Under the pieces are notes generated by a model. The model was not told where the DNA came from. It ran no database searches and saw only the letters and a program-made list of their open reading frames with translations. This document shows positions 16,702 through 25,800 of a stretch of 64,000 bases of DNA, one piece after another (position 1 is the first letter of the stretch; every line of letters begins with the position of its first letter). Made by a program: the position numbers and the translations under genes. The stretch comes from an uncultured Saprospiraceae bacterium. GTDB lineage: Bacteria > Bacteroidota > Bacteroidia > Chitinophagales > Saprospiraceae. Location of the stretch: positions 62,001 to 126,000 of the forward strand of contig CALLPN010000002.1 in assembly GCA_938015435.1 (NCBI GenBank), written 5' to 3'.

Positions 16702-17895
16702 ATGCCAACACTTTCATCTAGAGGTCTTGATATTGGAGCATCTCCAATTAGAAACCTATTGCCATTTGCTCGCAAAGCTAAAGAGCAAGGCAAGCATATA
16801 TATCATCTTAATATTGGACAACCAGATATTGCCACTCCAGCGCCTGCATTAAAGGCAATAAAAGAATTGAAAGAAAACATAGTATCATATGGCCCTTCTG
16901 AAGGATTACCTGCTCTTCGCGAAACTGTTGCTTCTTATTACAACAGGTTTCATGCCGAATTAAGTGCTGATGATCTTTATGTAACCACTGGTGCATCTGA
17001 AGCTATACTTTTTACATTCTTGTCTATTTGCGATAATGGAGATGAAATTATTATACCTGAACCTTTTTATGCAAATTATTTAGGGTTTGCACATCTTACC
17101 AACATAAAAATTGTACCACTTACTTCTAGATTAGAAGAAGAATTTAAATTACCTAATACAGAAGATTTTGAAAAACTAATTAACACTAAAACGAAAGCAA
17201 TATTTCTTTGTAATCCTGGCAATCCAACTGGTCAACTCTATTCAGCTGAACAACTCGAAAGGTTAATTCATGTTGTAAAAAAGCACAGATTATTTCTGAT
17301 TGTTGACGAAGTATATCGTGAATTTTGCTACGAAAATAAATTCACATCCATTCTATCATTCAAAGGAATAGAGGATAATGTAATTGTTATTGATTCCATT
17401 TCTAAAGTTTTTAGTTCTTGTGGAGCAAGAGTCGGCTACTTAATATCAAAAAATAAATCCTTCTTGCAATCCGTTACCAAGTATGCCCAACTAAGGTTAT
17501 CTCCTCCTTATTTCGGTCAAATATTAGCCTTGTCATGTTATGAAAACTGTAGCGAATATATACATAAGGCAAAAGAAGAATACAGATATAGAAGAGATGT
17601 TTTATTTGATGAGATTACAAAAATTGGTACTATAAAGCATTATAAACCTGCTGCAGCATTCTACAATATTGTTGAGCTTCCGGTTAAAGACGCAGAAGAA
17701 TTCTGTAAATGGCTCCTAACCGATTTTGAATATGATGGTTCAACATTAATGATGGCTCCAGCTAATGGATTTTATTGCAATAAAGCCATCGGAAAGCAAC
17801 AGGTTAGAATAGCTTATGTTCTGAATTCGGCTGATCTAAAAACATCAATGAAATGTCTTAAAGTAGCTCTGAGTAAATATCCTGAGTGTCAATAA
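16702..17895 (+). CDS. Class I/II PLP aminotransferase (aspartate/aromatic type)
   Basis: A 397-residue fold-type I aminotransferase. It has the N-terminal HLNIGQPDI motif, the substrate/PLP segment NPGNPTG (171-177), Asp202 (VDEVYREF) and the PLP lysine Lys235 in SISKVFSSCGARVGYL. Full length and no gaps. The GQPDI start and MPTLS N-terminus match a group of aspartate aminotransferase-like proteins common in Bacteroidota and Firmicutes. Amino-acid specificity is not decidable from sequence. It follows the D-cysteine desulfhydrase/ACC deaminase-like gene, so the two may work in amino-acid breakdown. Confidence 0.85.
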   Translation: MPTLSSRGLDIGASPIRNLLPFARKAKEQGKHIYHLNIGQPDIATPAPALKAIKELKENIVSYGPSEGLPALRETVASYYNRFHAELSADDLYVTTGASEAILFTFLSICDNGDEIIIPEPFYANYLGFAHLTNIKIVPLTSRLEEEFKLPNTEDFEKLINTKTKAIFLCNPGNPTGQLYSAEQLERLIHVVKKHRLFLIVDEVYREFCYENKFTSILSFKGIEDNVIVIDSISKVFSSCGARVGYLISKNKSFLQSVTKYAQLRLSPPYFGQILALSCYENCSEYIHKAKEEYRYRRDVLFDEITKIGTIKHYKPAAAFYNIVELPVKDAEEFCKWLLTDFEYDGSTLMMAPANGFYCNKAIGKQQVRIAYVLNSADLKTSMKCLKVALSKYPECQ

Positions 17896-17936
17896 TGGAA
17901 ATAAATTAATTAACCTAAGAGAATAATTAAATCTCA

Positions 17937-17968
17937 TTGACATCGCAATGATAGTTAGCATATCTTTG
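17937..17968 (+). promoter_or_regulatory. Promoter of the MFS transporter gene
   Basis: TTG at 17937-17939 and TATCTTTG at 17961-17968, 21 bp apart, fit the Bacteroidota -33/-7 pattern. The predicted start near 17975 gives a leader of about 34 nt before ATG 18009 and makes the TTG at 17994 an unlikely start codon. Confidence 0.6.
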
Positions 17969-18008
17969 CAAAAGATAACCAAACCAATACACCTTGCGCT
18001 TAGATATA

Positions 18009-19205
18009 ATGAAAATATATCGTGATGCTTTCTCTGGACTCAATAGAGACATCTGGCTCATTACCATTGTAATGTTTGTCAATCGCTTGGGTACGCTTAT
18101 ACTTCCATTCATTACATTATATACCACTCAAGAAATTGGATGGACTAAGCCTCAAGCCGGAGTGGCTGTAGCTTGCTTCGGAGCTGGATCACTAGCTGGG
18201 TCGTATCTGGGTGGATGGCTTACGGATAAGATTGGATATTACAAAGTGTTTCTATTCTCTCTTATCGGTGGAGGTATTGCGTATTTCGTTTTGCAGTATT
18301 TCACTTCATATATCACCTTATCTATTGGTTTATTTGTAGCCTCTACAGTTGCTGATTTATTAAGACCAGCGCTATATACCGGCATACGTTTCTTTACCGA
18401 CGAACATACTCAGACTAGAGCGGTCTCATTACTCCGTATGGCGTTTAACTTGGGCTTTGTAATTGGACCTGCGATCGGTGGTGCTATCATTGCCTTAACT
18501 TCTTATAAGTGGATATTTATCATTGATGGAATCACTTGTTGGGGAGCAGCAGCCATGACATTCTTTGTTATAAAAGATTATAGTCATAAGCAGTTTGAAA
18601 ATAAGGAAGATGAGATGGACATTATAAAAGACGTTAAGAATCCATACAAGGACAAACCTTATATGTTATTTCTATTCTATAGTTTATTAATGCTGATAGG
18701 GTTTTTCCAAATTCTATTTACCGTTCCGTTATATCTAGAAGAAATTGCTAATTACGGTACTGAAGCCATAGGTCTTTTCTTTGGTATTAATGGTGCCTTA
18801 GTTTTTCTATTAGAGATGCCATTGGTGCAATATGTAGACAAACGAAATGTGATTATGAAAGCCATGATATACGGTTCGCTTATGATAGGAGTTGGATTCT
18901 TGATTCTAATTATGCAATCTCCAATGTTACTAATACTTGGTCTCTTCTTGATTTTAACTGGTGTAGGCGAGATTATAAATTTTCCATTCATAAGCACAAC
19001 TGCCCTCAAGCGTGCTACAGATCATAACAGTGGTAAGATGATGGCGTTGACAAGTATTATGTTCTCTATATCTCTGATAATTGCACCTCCATTAGGCACT
19101 ACCATATTGGAGCATTATGGATACACTGCGTTGTGGGTAACGATGGCTGGACTCTGTTTCATCTCTGCTATGGGCTTACAAAGTATCAAACATGAATTCG
19201 ACTGA
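18009..19205 (+). CDS. MFS (major facilitator) transporter
   Basis: A 398-residue inner-membrane transporter with about twelve hydrophobic helices in two halves. The loop GGWLTDKIGYYKV after helix 2 is the MFS motif A (GxLaDrxGrkxv), and LRMAFNLGFVIGPAIGG matches the helix 5 motif C region. The group resembles drug:H+ antiporters of the YdeR/MdtH kind, which usually export toxic compounds; the substrate is unknown. ATG 18009 is preferred over TTG 17994 because the family begins shortly before the DIWLITIVMF helix and a promoter-like site lies at 17937-17968. Confidence 0.85.
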   Translation: MKIYRDAFSGLNRDIWLITIVMFVNRLGTLILPFITLYTTQEIGWTKPQAGVAVACFGAGSLAGSYLGGWLTDKIGYYKVFLFSLIGGGIAYFVLQYFTSYITLSIGLFVASTVADLLRPALYTGIRFFTDEHTQTRAVSLLRMAFNLGFVIGPAIGGAIIALTSYKWIFIIDGITCWGAAAMTFFVIKDYSHKQFENKEDEMDIIKDVKNPYKDKPYMLFLFYSLLMLIGFFQILFTVPLYLEEIANYGTEAIGLFFGINGALVFLLEMPLVQYVDKRNVIMKAMIYGSLMIGVGFLILIMQSPMLLILGLFLILTGVGEIINFPFISTTALKRATDHNSGKMMALTSIMFSISLIIAPPLGTTILEHYGYTALWVTMAGLCFISAMGLQSIKHEFD

Positions 19206-19419
19206 TTGAATGCAGCGGATCATAGTTTTACTGACTCTATTATACAGAATTAACAACTTAATGCCGCGTAAAATCCAATGCCGGAAATCAATATCATCGT
19301 TAAAATTCTCGTCAAAGCTAAGCCTTTGCCTGCGTTTGTGCCTTGAGCTAGATTATCTGTCTCTATATTTTATCTGCGATTTAAAATAATTAAATCTGTA
19401 TTAGTTAAATCCCAAGACT

Positions 19420-22284
19420 ATGAAATCCCAATTAACACTAGTTCTGTATTTATTATTATTACCCCTTTCCATGATTTGCCAGATCTCTTCACCCATTTGT
19501 GGTCATAGTGAGTTGCAAATACAATTAAAAGTGGATGATGGTTCAATAGTTGAAAAAGAAGAAAATTTCGAAACACAATATCTTGATTTTGTTTATGCCA
19601 AAAATTCTTTTACTTCATTAGATTCAATTAGCCTACCAGTTGTTATTCATATCGTTCATCTACCAGGCACTGCTCTAGGTGATGAAGAAAATATTACTGA
19701 TGAGGATGTACGGATCGGTCTTGATCGACTCAACAGTACTTTTGCAGGAATGGCTTGTGATGCTAATCCATTAGGGAATGATATGCATATCAAATTTGAA
19801 TTAGCTACTCGAGATATTAATGGTCAAGCTACGAATGGTATAATTCGCAAGAGCAGTAATCTTTCTGTCTTTGGTCTAGGGGGATATTCATTTATGATAT
19901 TTGATGCAGTAGGGTTTGCAAGCCCTTTTCCAACAACAGACTACATCAATATTTACTTGGTCAAGAGTATATGTTACACTATGGTTGACGGAGAATGTTC
20001 TGGGCCTCTTGGTTTGGCCACTTCAGCATCTAGTCATGGTGCTATTGCTGATGGTATAGCCATCGAAGCTGGAATATGGAGTAATGAAGATTCTTGTTTG
20101 AGTGGTAAATTAGCAGCACATGAAATGGGTCATTATTTCAATCTGTTACATACTTTTGAGAATGGATGTCCGAATGACAATTGCCTTACTCAGGGAGATC
20201 GCATTTGTGATACTGCTCCTGATAATATAGCTAATCGAAATGATGATACTTGCTTAAGTGGAACACCCAATAATTCTTGCTCTACAGATACTGATGATGG
20301 ATATTGCAATCCAATTACCGAAGATACATTTGATCCAGAAGATAACATCATGGATTATTCTCCATTTGCCTGTCAATACCGATTCACTGAAGGACAAAAA
20401 GTACGTATGCATTCTGCACTTAGATTGGCAAGAACTAGTCTATATCAATCAAACGGTCTTACTGATCCTTGTACATCAGTGATCACTACAAAGAAACAAT
20501 GGATTCGAGATGTTTTACAAGATTCAATACTTGTGTATCAATCCAATGCTGTAAACGCAGATTCTATAGCTTGGTTAGTAGATGGAGTATTTATATCCAA
20601 TGATGTTAATCTGTCGTACGCTTTTCCTGAGATTGGTCTGCATGCTTTAACACTCCAAGCATTTAATAATACAGGATGTATGACAGAGGTCGAACATGAG
20701 ATTAAAGTCTATCGATCGGATTGTAATCTTACAGCAAACATTTCCGAGATCCCACCAGTTTGTTCTTCATTTGCAGATGGGTTTATCGAATTACGGGCTT
20801 CCCCTTCAGGACAATGGCAAAATGAAAATGGTGCATTTATCAATGGTGCAATCAGAAGTGAATATTATATTGGAGGACTATTACCTGGAACACATTCTTT
20901 GTTTTACACGATAAGAGAAGGTTGGTGTCAGCAAACTTTCGAAACAGAATTTACCCTTTTACCAGAACAAATAGATGTTACATTTTCTGGTGAAATTAAT
21001 TGCGCTAATACTGAACCTTCAGCTATCGAAATGTCAATCTCAACTATTGGTCAAGGTACTTGGCAAGACAATCAAAATAATACTGGAGATTTCGATTTCT
21101 TCACGGACATTCCAATTACTATTGCCGGCACTTACAACTTTAATATGTTTACACAATCTGGAGAAGAATGTCAATTAAAATTTGAAGCTCCAGCTTACAA
21201 TGAAACAACGATTCAGATAGAAACCTGTACAGACTGCCAACCCGGAAGTGCAAATCTGTGTATTACTGGCGCTCCGGATAATGCCAATGTAAATTGGTTT
21301 GGAGGATACCCTGTTGTAGCTGGAAGATGGGAAGCGATGGTGATAGATAATAACACTGGCTGTCAAAGTTGGGCTAAAATAGAAACAACCTCATTGGAAA
21401 ATCTATTTCCATCTTGTAGCGCAGGTTCTTCACCAAGTATTACATGCGGTGAAACATATACTCTTCTTGGCGTAATTAATTCTTTAGAAGGAGACATTGA
21501 TTATTGGTGGACTACTACTAATGGGAGGATAATAGGAAACACAAAGACACTAACTCCTACCATAGATCGTGCAGGAACATATGAACTCCATGTACTCAAT
21601 CGATTGTCTGGATGTGAGGCCATAGATGCAACGACCGTTACTCGTTTGACAAAGAATACTGAAGTGGAAGAAGCAATTTGTTTTGGAGAGAGCTATGAAG
21701 GTTATACTGAAAGTGGTACTTATATAGATACACTTACTTACGCTTGCGATTGCGATAGTATAAGAACTGTAAATTTGGTAGTATCGAAAACTGAGATTAA
21801 TTATGAAATCACAGATGTAGATGGAGAAAATAATGGAAGTATAGAGATCTTAGATGTAGATGGTGCAGCTCCTTTTACATTTTTGTGGAGTACTGGAGAG
21901 ACTGTTCAAAATATTAATACCTTGCCTTCAGCTAATTACTCATTACTCATTACAGATGCTAACGGCTGCGAAACTGATTATGACTTTTTTGTAGGGCTCG
22001 TTAATAGTATTACATCTTTCAATGACAAAGTAAAAATCGAATTATCTCCAAATCCTGTTGCTAAAGGTGAAGAAGTATCATTGAAGATCAATTCAAATCT
22101 CAAGGGACAATACAAAATAAGCGTCCATGATTTATTGGGTGGTGCCATTCAAAAATTTAATCATCCACATTTTTCCGAAACTAGTACAGCAAATTTTTAT
22201 TTGCATAGAGCTGGTCTTTATATTGTTTCTGTAGAATATGAAAACGTAGGAAAACAAGTATTCAAGTTGATGGTGATTGAATGA
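19420..22284 (+). CDS. Secreted M43 (pappalysin/cytophagalysin-like) metalloprotease with T9SS sorting domain
   Basis: A 954-residue exported protease. After the signal peptide and a propeptide (to about 70), the catalytic domain has the extended zinc site HEMGHYFNLLH (His234, Glu235, His238, His244) and a Met-turn at NIMDYSPFACQ. Several disulfide-forming Cys pairs lie between them (NGCPNDNCLTQGDRICDTAPD region), as in M43 enzymes. The C-terminal half holds Ig/PKD-like domains and a SprB-like repeat (SIEILDVDGAAPFTFLWSTG, then SLLITDANGC). A type A T9SS sorting domain lies at about 865-954 (ELSPNPVAKGEEV to KQVFKLMVIE). Likely secreted to degrade extracellular protein. Confidence 0.9.
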   Translation: MKSQLTLVLYLLLLPLSMICQISSPICGHSELQIQLKVDDGSIVEKEENFETQYLDFVYAKNSFTSLDSISLPVVIHIVHLPGTALGDEENITDEDVRIGLDRLNSTFAGMACDANPLGNDMHIKFELATRDINGQATNGIIRKSSNLSVFGLGGYSFMIFDAVGFASPFPTTDYINIYLVKSICYTMVDGECSGPLGLATSASSHGAIADGIAIEAGIWSNEDSCLSGKLAAHEMGHYFNLLHTFENGCPNDNCLTQGDRICDTAPDNIANRNDDTCLSGTPNNSCSTDTDDGYCNPITEDTFDPEDNIMDYSPFACQYRFTEGQKVRMHSALRLARTSLYQSNGLTDPCTSVITTKKQWIRDVLQDSILVYQSNAVNADSIAWLVDGVFISNDVNLSYAFPEIGLHALTLQAFNNTGCMTEVEHEIKVYRSDCNLTANISEIPPVCSSFADGFIELRASPSGQWQNENGAFINGAIRSEYYIGGLLPGTHSLFYTIREGWCQQTFETEFTLLPEQIDVTFSGEINCANTEPSAIEMSISTIGQGTWQDNQNNTGDFDFFTDIPITIAGTYNFNMFTQSGEECQLKFEAPAYNETTIQIETCTDCQPGSANLCITGAPDNANVNWFGGYPVVAGRWEAMVIDNNTGCQSWAKIETTSLENLFPSCSAGSSPSITCGETYTLLGVINSLEGDIDYWWTTTNGRIIGNTKTLTPTIDRAGTYELHVLNRLSGCEAIDATTVTRLTKNTEVEEAICFGESYEGYTESGTYIDTLTYACDCDSIRTVNLVVSKTEINYEITDVDGENNGSIEILDVDGAAPFTFLWSTGETVQNINTLPSANYSLLITDANGCETDYDFFVGLVNSITSFNDKVKIELSPNPVAKGEEVSLKINSNLKGQYKISVHDLLGGAIQKFNHPHFSETSTANFYLHRAGLYIVSVEYENVGKQVFKLMVIE

Positions 22285-22346
22285 TAATGAAAAATTATAA
22301 AATACTTAACCCATCAATTTTTACAATCTAGAATAGCTGAATATAG

Positions 22347-22565
22347 TTAAGCTAACTCTTCGTCTGGTACATACTCGAGAATATCCCCAGGTTGACATTC
22401 CAAGGCTTTGCATATCGCTGCTAGAGTTGCGAAACGAATCGCTTTAGCTTTTCCTGTTTTGAGTATAGATAAATTCGCTGTTGTGATTCCTATAGCTTCT
22501 GCCAAATCTTTGCTTTTCATTTTTCGTTTGGCGAGCATTACGTCTAAGTTTACGATGATGTTCAT
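22347..22565 (-). CDS. Small XRE-family helix-turn-helix regulator (YozG type)
   Basis: A 72-residue Cro/C1-type DNA-binding protein. KDLAEAIGITTANLSILKTGKAKAI is the helix-turn-helix, followed by the family ending ICKALECQPGDILEY. Such short YozG-like regulators are typically encoded right after a DUF2975 membrane protein, as here (3-bp gap, same strand). It probably binds the 18-bp inverted repeat over the operon promoter (23083-23133) and represses its own operon; that link is inference from position. Confidence 0.88.
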   Translation of the reverse strand: MNIIVNLDVMLAKRKMKSKDLAEAIGITTANLSILKTGKAKAIRFATLAAICKALECQPGDILEYVPDEELA

Positions 22566-22568
22566 AGT

Positions 22569-23075
22569 TTATATCGTTAACTCGTTTTCAGATTTCATTA
22601 CGACACCTTCTTTTAGTACTCTTGCCATTAGCATTAGAAATAGACCTACAATTATCATAAATATTTCAGACTTCAGTAAATCAGTTTCCATCCCTATCGT
22701 CAGAAGGCCATCGGATAAGTCATGTGCAAAATCGAATATTACTGTTCCGATACTAACTACAGTTAAAATCACTCCAGCGAGGTTGAGATTTTTTGCAACA
22801 TGCAAATTAAAAAAATGCTCTTTTACCATTCCATGAATTCCTTTCCTTAGAAAAAATAAGGTGGCAATGAATAACAGTTGAACCACACCAGAAAACAAAA
22901 ATTTTATACCCTTAAAAGAGCTTAATGAATCAAGTCCGTCATTTGAAAGTACATGAAATGGAAGTTCGCTTACGAAAATCGAATAGAATATCAATCCTGA
23001 AGTTACCAGTAGTATTATCAATAACAGAGTGAAGAAAATGTCAATTAGTATTAAAAGTGTTTTAGAAAGGATCAT
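22569..23075 (-). CDS. DUF2975 family membrane protein
   Basis: A 168-residue protein with four hydrophobic segments (about 8-30, 50-75, 95-115, 135-160) and short charged loops. It lies directly upstream of the XRE regulator with a 3-bp gap. The arrangement, length and topology match the DUF2975/YozG pairs common in Bacteroidota and Firmicutes. The biochemical role of the membrane protein is not known. It might sense membrane state and control the regulator, but this is speculation. The ATG at 23075 lies only 7 bp from the operator repeat. Confidence 0.82.
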   Translation of the reverse strand: MILSKTLLILIDIFFTLLLIILLVTSGLIFYSIFVSELPFHVLSNDGLDSLSSFKGIKFLFSGVVQLLFIATLFFLRKGIHGMVKEHFFNLHVAKNLNLAGVILTVVSIGTVIFDFAHDLSDGLLTIGMETDLLKSEIFMIIVGLFLMLMARVLKEGVVMKSENELTI

Positions 23076-23082
23076 AATAGAT

Positions 23083-23133
23083 ATTATTGTTTTACGATAA
23101 CAAACATAGCATTAATTATCGTAAAACAATAAT
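23083..23133 (-). promoter_or_regulatory. Promoter embedded in an 18-bp perfect inverted repeat (DUF2975/XRE operon)
   Basis: The arms 23083-23100 and 23116-23133 are perfect reverse complements (core TTTTACGATAA/TTATCGTAAAA). On the minus strand the 15-bp spacer contains TATGTTTG (23101-23108), an exact TAnnTTTG -7 element. A -33 TTG (23127-23129) sits 18 bp upstream inside one arm. The expected start site (about 23094) lies in the other arm. A protein bound to both arms would cover the whole promoter. Confidence 0.75.
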
Positions 23134-23173
23134 TTATTTTTCAACAAGAGATCTTACAAGTCCTAATTTTGGT

Positions 23174-23779
23174 TTAATCTCTGTTTTTACCCATAAATAC
23201 ATTCATCTTAGGACTAACTGGATTTTCATTCGTTCTACGGAAACTAACTACCTGACCTGTGTGGTATAATGCATCCGCTAGATGACCATTGAGCAAATGC
23301 CAAAATTCGAATACAGATTCAGTATCACCTCTTTTAAAAATCACTTTTTTGGTACTCATATCCATCTCAGGATTAGCAATTAGTAAATCACTTGCCTTTT
23401 TGAGATTCACAAGACTTTGGTGTCTCATCTGTTCATATGACAATTCCTTTTTTTCTTGCGGCCGTATATTAGGAAGATCAGATATACAATTTAGAATAGC
23501 TTCTGTTAGGCCTTGTAAGTGCTCCAATGTCTCTATCACATTAGATGCATCTTCGCTAGGTCGAAAGATAAGATCATCATCAGTTAAGCCCTCAGTTGCC
23601 CAATAGTACCGATAACCTAATCCGTCAATAGTTCGAGCTACCGTGGTAGCAGCTGTATATACTTCTGGATATGATTCGATAGAAGCGTAAGGTGTCTCTG
23701 GCATAGTCTTGTCTTGAGATTGTGCTGATGTGATAGATAGAAATATACTTACCACAAATAAAGAAAAGTAAGGTTTCAT
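23174..23779 (-). CDS. Exported DinB-like protein
   Basis: A 201-residue protein with a signal peptide (to about AQS21). A four-helix domain of the DinB/YfiT-like superfamily follows, shown by the ending FWHLLNGHLADALYHTGQVVSFRR with its metal-type histidines and by the segment around VIETLEHLQGLTEAIL. Most members are cytoplasmic thiol-dependent S-transferases or of unknown role; secreted ones are common in Bacteroidota. No partner gene points to a function. It lies upstream of the DUF2975/XRE pair on the same strand but is separated by that pair's own promoter. Confidence 0.78.
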   Translation of the reverse strand: MKPYFSLFVVSIFLSITSAQSQDKTMPETPYASIESYPEVYTAATTVARTIDGLGYRYYWATEGLTDDDLIFRPSEDASNVIETLEHLQGLTEAILNCISDLPNIRPQEKKELSYEQMRHQSLVNLKKASDLLIANPEMDMSTKKVIFKRGDTESVFEFWHLLNGHLADALYHTGQVVSFRRTNENPVSPKMNVFMGKNRD

Positions 23780-23870
23780 GGCTTTAGGATAGTAAAATGA
23801 TGATCAATGCTTCAAATGTAAGCAATCATAAAGTTATTGATCACCATCCTACCCTAATATGATACCTTCT

Positions 23871-24506
23871 TTAGCCTCGGAAAACAAGATTTAGTTTGAG
23901 GAATCGATTTTTAAGTTTCACATCTCCCAAAACAATATTACCGGCACCAGTCAAAGGAAAGGTATTTACCGCATTGAAATGTTGACTAGCGGTAAGTTGA
24001 ATTTCTGCGTACCTACCAATACTATATGCGAGCCCTGCACTAGCGCCAAAGAGATTTTTGGTATTTGCACGATCGGTAAATGAGCCGTGTTCTCCTCGAT
24101 ATTCATAAGATTGATTCAAGAGAAAATCATAAAAGACATCACCCATTAGAGATAAGTTACCCAATATTCTATGTTGAGCTCCAATGGGCAAATGGAGATA
24201 CATAGAAGAAAGATTACGAGTTGTGTATGGCTCATTGTGTAAAAGAAAGTTCATGCCAGGACTAGTTGTAATCTTAGTCTTCTCGGCAACCCGATAAGCA
24301 GCGTAAGCATTAATTGATGGGGATATCCGAGCCTCATCGATATCAAACTCAAAACCATCTGGAAGATTATTGATTTCATGATAATCGCTATAGAGAATAC
24401 CAATACCTATGCCGTATTCCATTTTGGATTGAGCGAAGATGGTCGAAGTGAAAAATATTAAAACTAAGAGAGCTAAAGAACTCTGTTGGGATTTTAAAAA
24501 ATGCAT
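23871..24506 (-). CDS. Outer membrane beta-barrel protein
   Basis: A 211-residue exported protein with a signal peptide (to about FAQS26). Strand-rich segments include YGIGIGILYSDYHEI, TSPGMNFLLH and AEIQLTASQHFNAVN. A final strand ends in an aromatic pattern (FLKLNLVFRG), as in small Bacteroidota barrels. The copy number and ligand are unknown. It is divergent from rlmG (131-bp spacer) and 91 bp upstream of the DinB-like gene on the same strand. Confidence 0.65.
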   Translation of the reverse strand: MHFLKSQQSSLALLVLIFFTSTIFAQSKMEYGIGIGILYSDYHEINNLPDGFEFDIDEARISPSINAYAAYRVAEKTKITTSPGMNFLLHNEPYTTRNLSSMYLHLPIGAQHRILGNLSLMGDVFYDFLLNQSYEYRGEHGSFTDRANTKNLFGASAGLAYSIGRYAEIQLTASQHFNAVNTFPLTGAGNIVLGDVKLKNRFLKLNLVFRG

Positions 24507-24637
24507 TGTAAATAAATAGTTTAGTGAAGTATATCTTCTTCATTGCTTGCTTTTGATTAGTTATGTAACTGCGAATAAGCAGTTTTATTTTATGCGAAGT
24601 TTGATTTGTCACTAAGACTAATAATATATCTTGCAGC

Positions 24638-25714
24638 ATGAAAAAATATATTCGTCTTCCTAATACCGCCGATCGGTCTTTAAGAGCTTGGAGTGCTGTG
24701 GATGAATATCTATTGACCTATATAGAAGATGCAGAGTATAATCTGGACCAGATTACTATTTTTCATGATCGATTTGGTTATTTAACTTGTAATCTAGTAG
24801 CGCACAAGCCAAAGACCGTTGCCTACTTAGATAGTCAAAAGCATTCTATCCTTAGCAACGCTTCTACTAATTGGATCTCTTTGGACGATATCAATATTAT
24901 ATCGATTCTCGATGACATTTCTTCTATTGGAGCCTTGTCCATAATCAAAATTCCTAAGTCATTAGACTTATTTCGGCTCTACTTAATCAAAATTGTGGAT
25001 CTGATACCTTCCGATGGAATGGTGATTGCCGGATTTATGACTAGGCATTTTACAAAATCTATGCTTGATATTGCTACTGAATATTTTGATGTAGTTGAGC
25101 AATCTAAAGCATGGAAAAAATCGAGATTGATCATACTTTCCCACCCAAATAAAAATAATAAAGTTGAATCAAAAATCTTAAAATCGATACACTTCAAAAA
25201 GTTTGACTACCAACAATATTTGGGTGTGTTTTCTGCTAATCATATTGATTACGCGACTCAATTTTTGTTAGAACATTTGGAAGTATTAAATTCTGAAAAA
25301 AGCTTTCTAGATCTCGGAACCGGAAATGGTATCATCGGAAAACATCTACTAGATCAGCGTTCATGGGATGAAGCTGTAATGATGGATGATTCATATTTAG
25401 CTACCGCTTCTACCAAGAAAAATGTATTAAATGATAATGCCAGAGTGATTACACAATACAATTTAGCTTCTTTCAAAGAAAGTCAATTTGATCTTGTGAT
25501 TACAAATCCTCCTTTTCATTTTGAGTATGAAGTGGATCCAAGCATAGCCATCCAATTAATGTCTGATACATACAGAATATTATCTGATCATGGGCGGCTT
25601 ATCATTGTCGCCAATAGACACCTCAACTATAAAAGCCAACTCTCCAAATGGTATAAAGAGGTCTCTGTACTGAATCAAAATGATAAGTTTATTATCTATG
25701 AAGCGACGAAATAA
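24638..25714 (+). CDS. rlmG: 23S rRNA (guanine-N2)-methyltransferase, RlmG/RsmC family
   Basis: A 358-residue SAM-dependent methyltransferase with two related domains. The N-terminal half (1-200) is degenerate without a SAM motif. The C-terminal half has SAM motif I (FLDLGTGNGIIGKHLL) and the catalytic NPPF (DLVITNPPFHF) of N2-guanine methyltransferases. Two-domain build and length fit RlmG (m2G1835 of 23S rRNA) and RsmC (m2G1207 of 16S rRNA). The LNYKSQLSKWYKEVSVL ending resembles RlmG more, but the choice between the two is not certain. Acts in ribosome assembly. Confidence 0.8.
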   Translation: MKKYIRLPNTADRSLRAWSAVDEYLLTYIEDAEYNLDQITIFHDRFGYLTCNLVAHKPKTVAYLDSQKHSILSNASTNWISLDDINIISILDDISSIGALSIIKIPKSLDLFRLYLIKIVDLIPSDGMVIAGFMTRHFTKSMLDIATEYFDVVEQSKAWKKSRLIILSHPNKNNKVESKILKSIHFKKFDYQQYLGVFSANHIDYATQFLLEHLEVLNSEKSFLDLGTGNGIIGKHLLDQRSWDEAVMMDDSYLATASTKKNVLNDNARVITQYNLASFKESQFDLVITNPPFHFEYEVDPSIAIQLMSDTYRILSDHGRLIIVANRHLNYKSQLSKWYKEVSVLNQNDKFIIYEATK

Positions 25715-25800
25715 GTTATCCTTATAAGTATCTACTTAGATGATAGACAGCGATTTACCGTAAATTAGGGTCTTATTGATAGCGCTAACCAATTATCGAC

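Noticed and set aside
17994-18008. TTG start for the MFS gene, five codons upstream
   Set aside because: It falls in the leader predicted from the promoter at 17937-17968, and an ATG follows at the expected family start.
22347-23075. Toxin-antitoxin module
   Set aside because: DUF2975 plus YozG-like regulator is a known regulatory pair; neither protein has toxin features.
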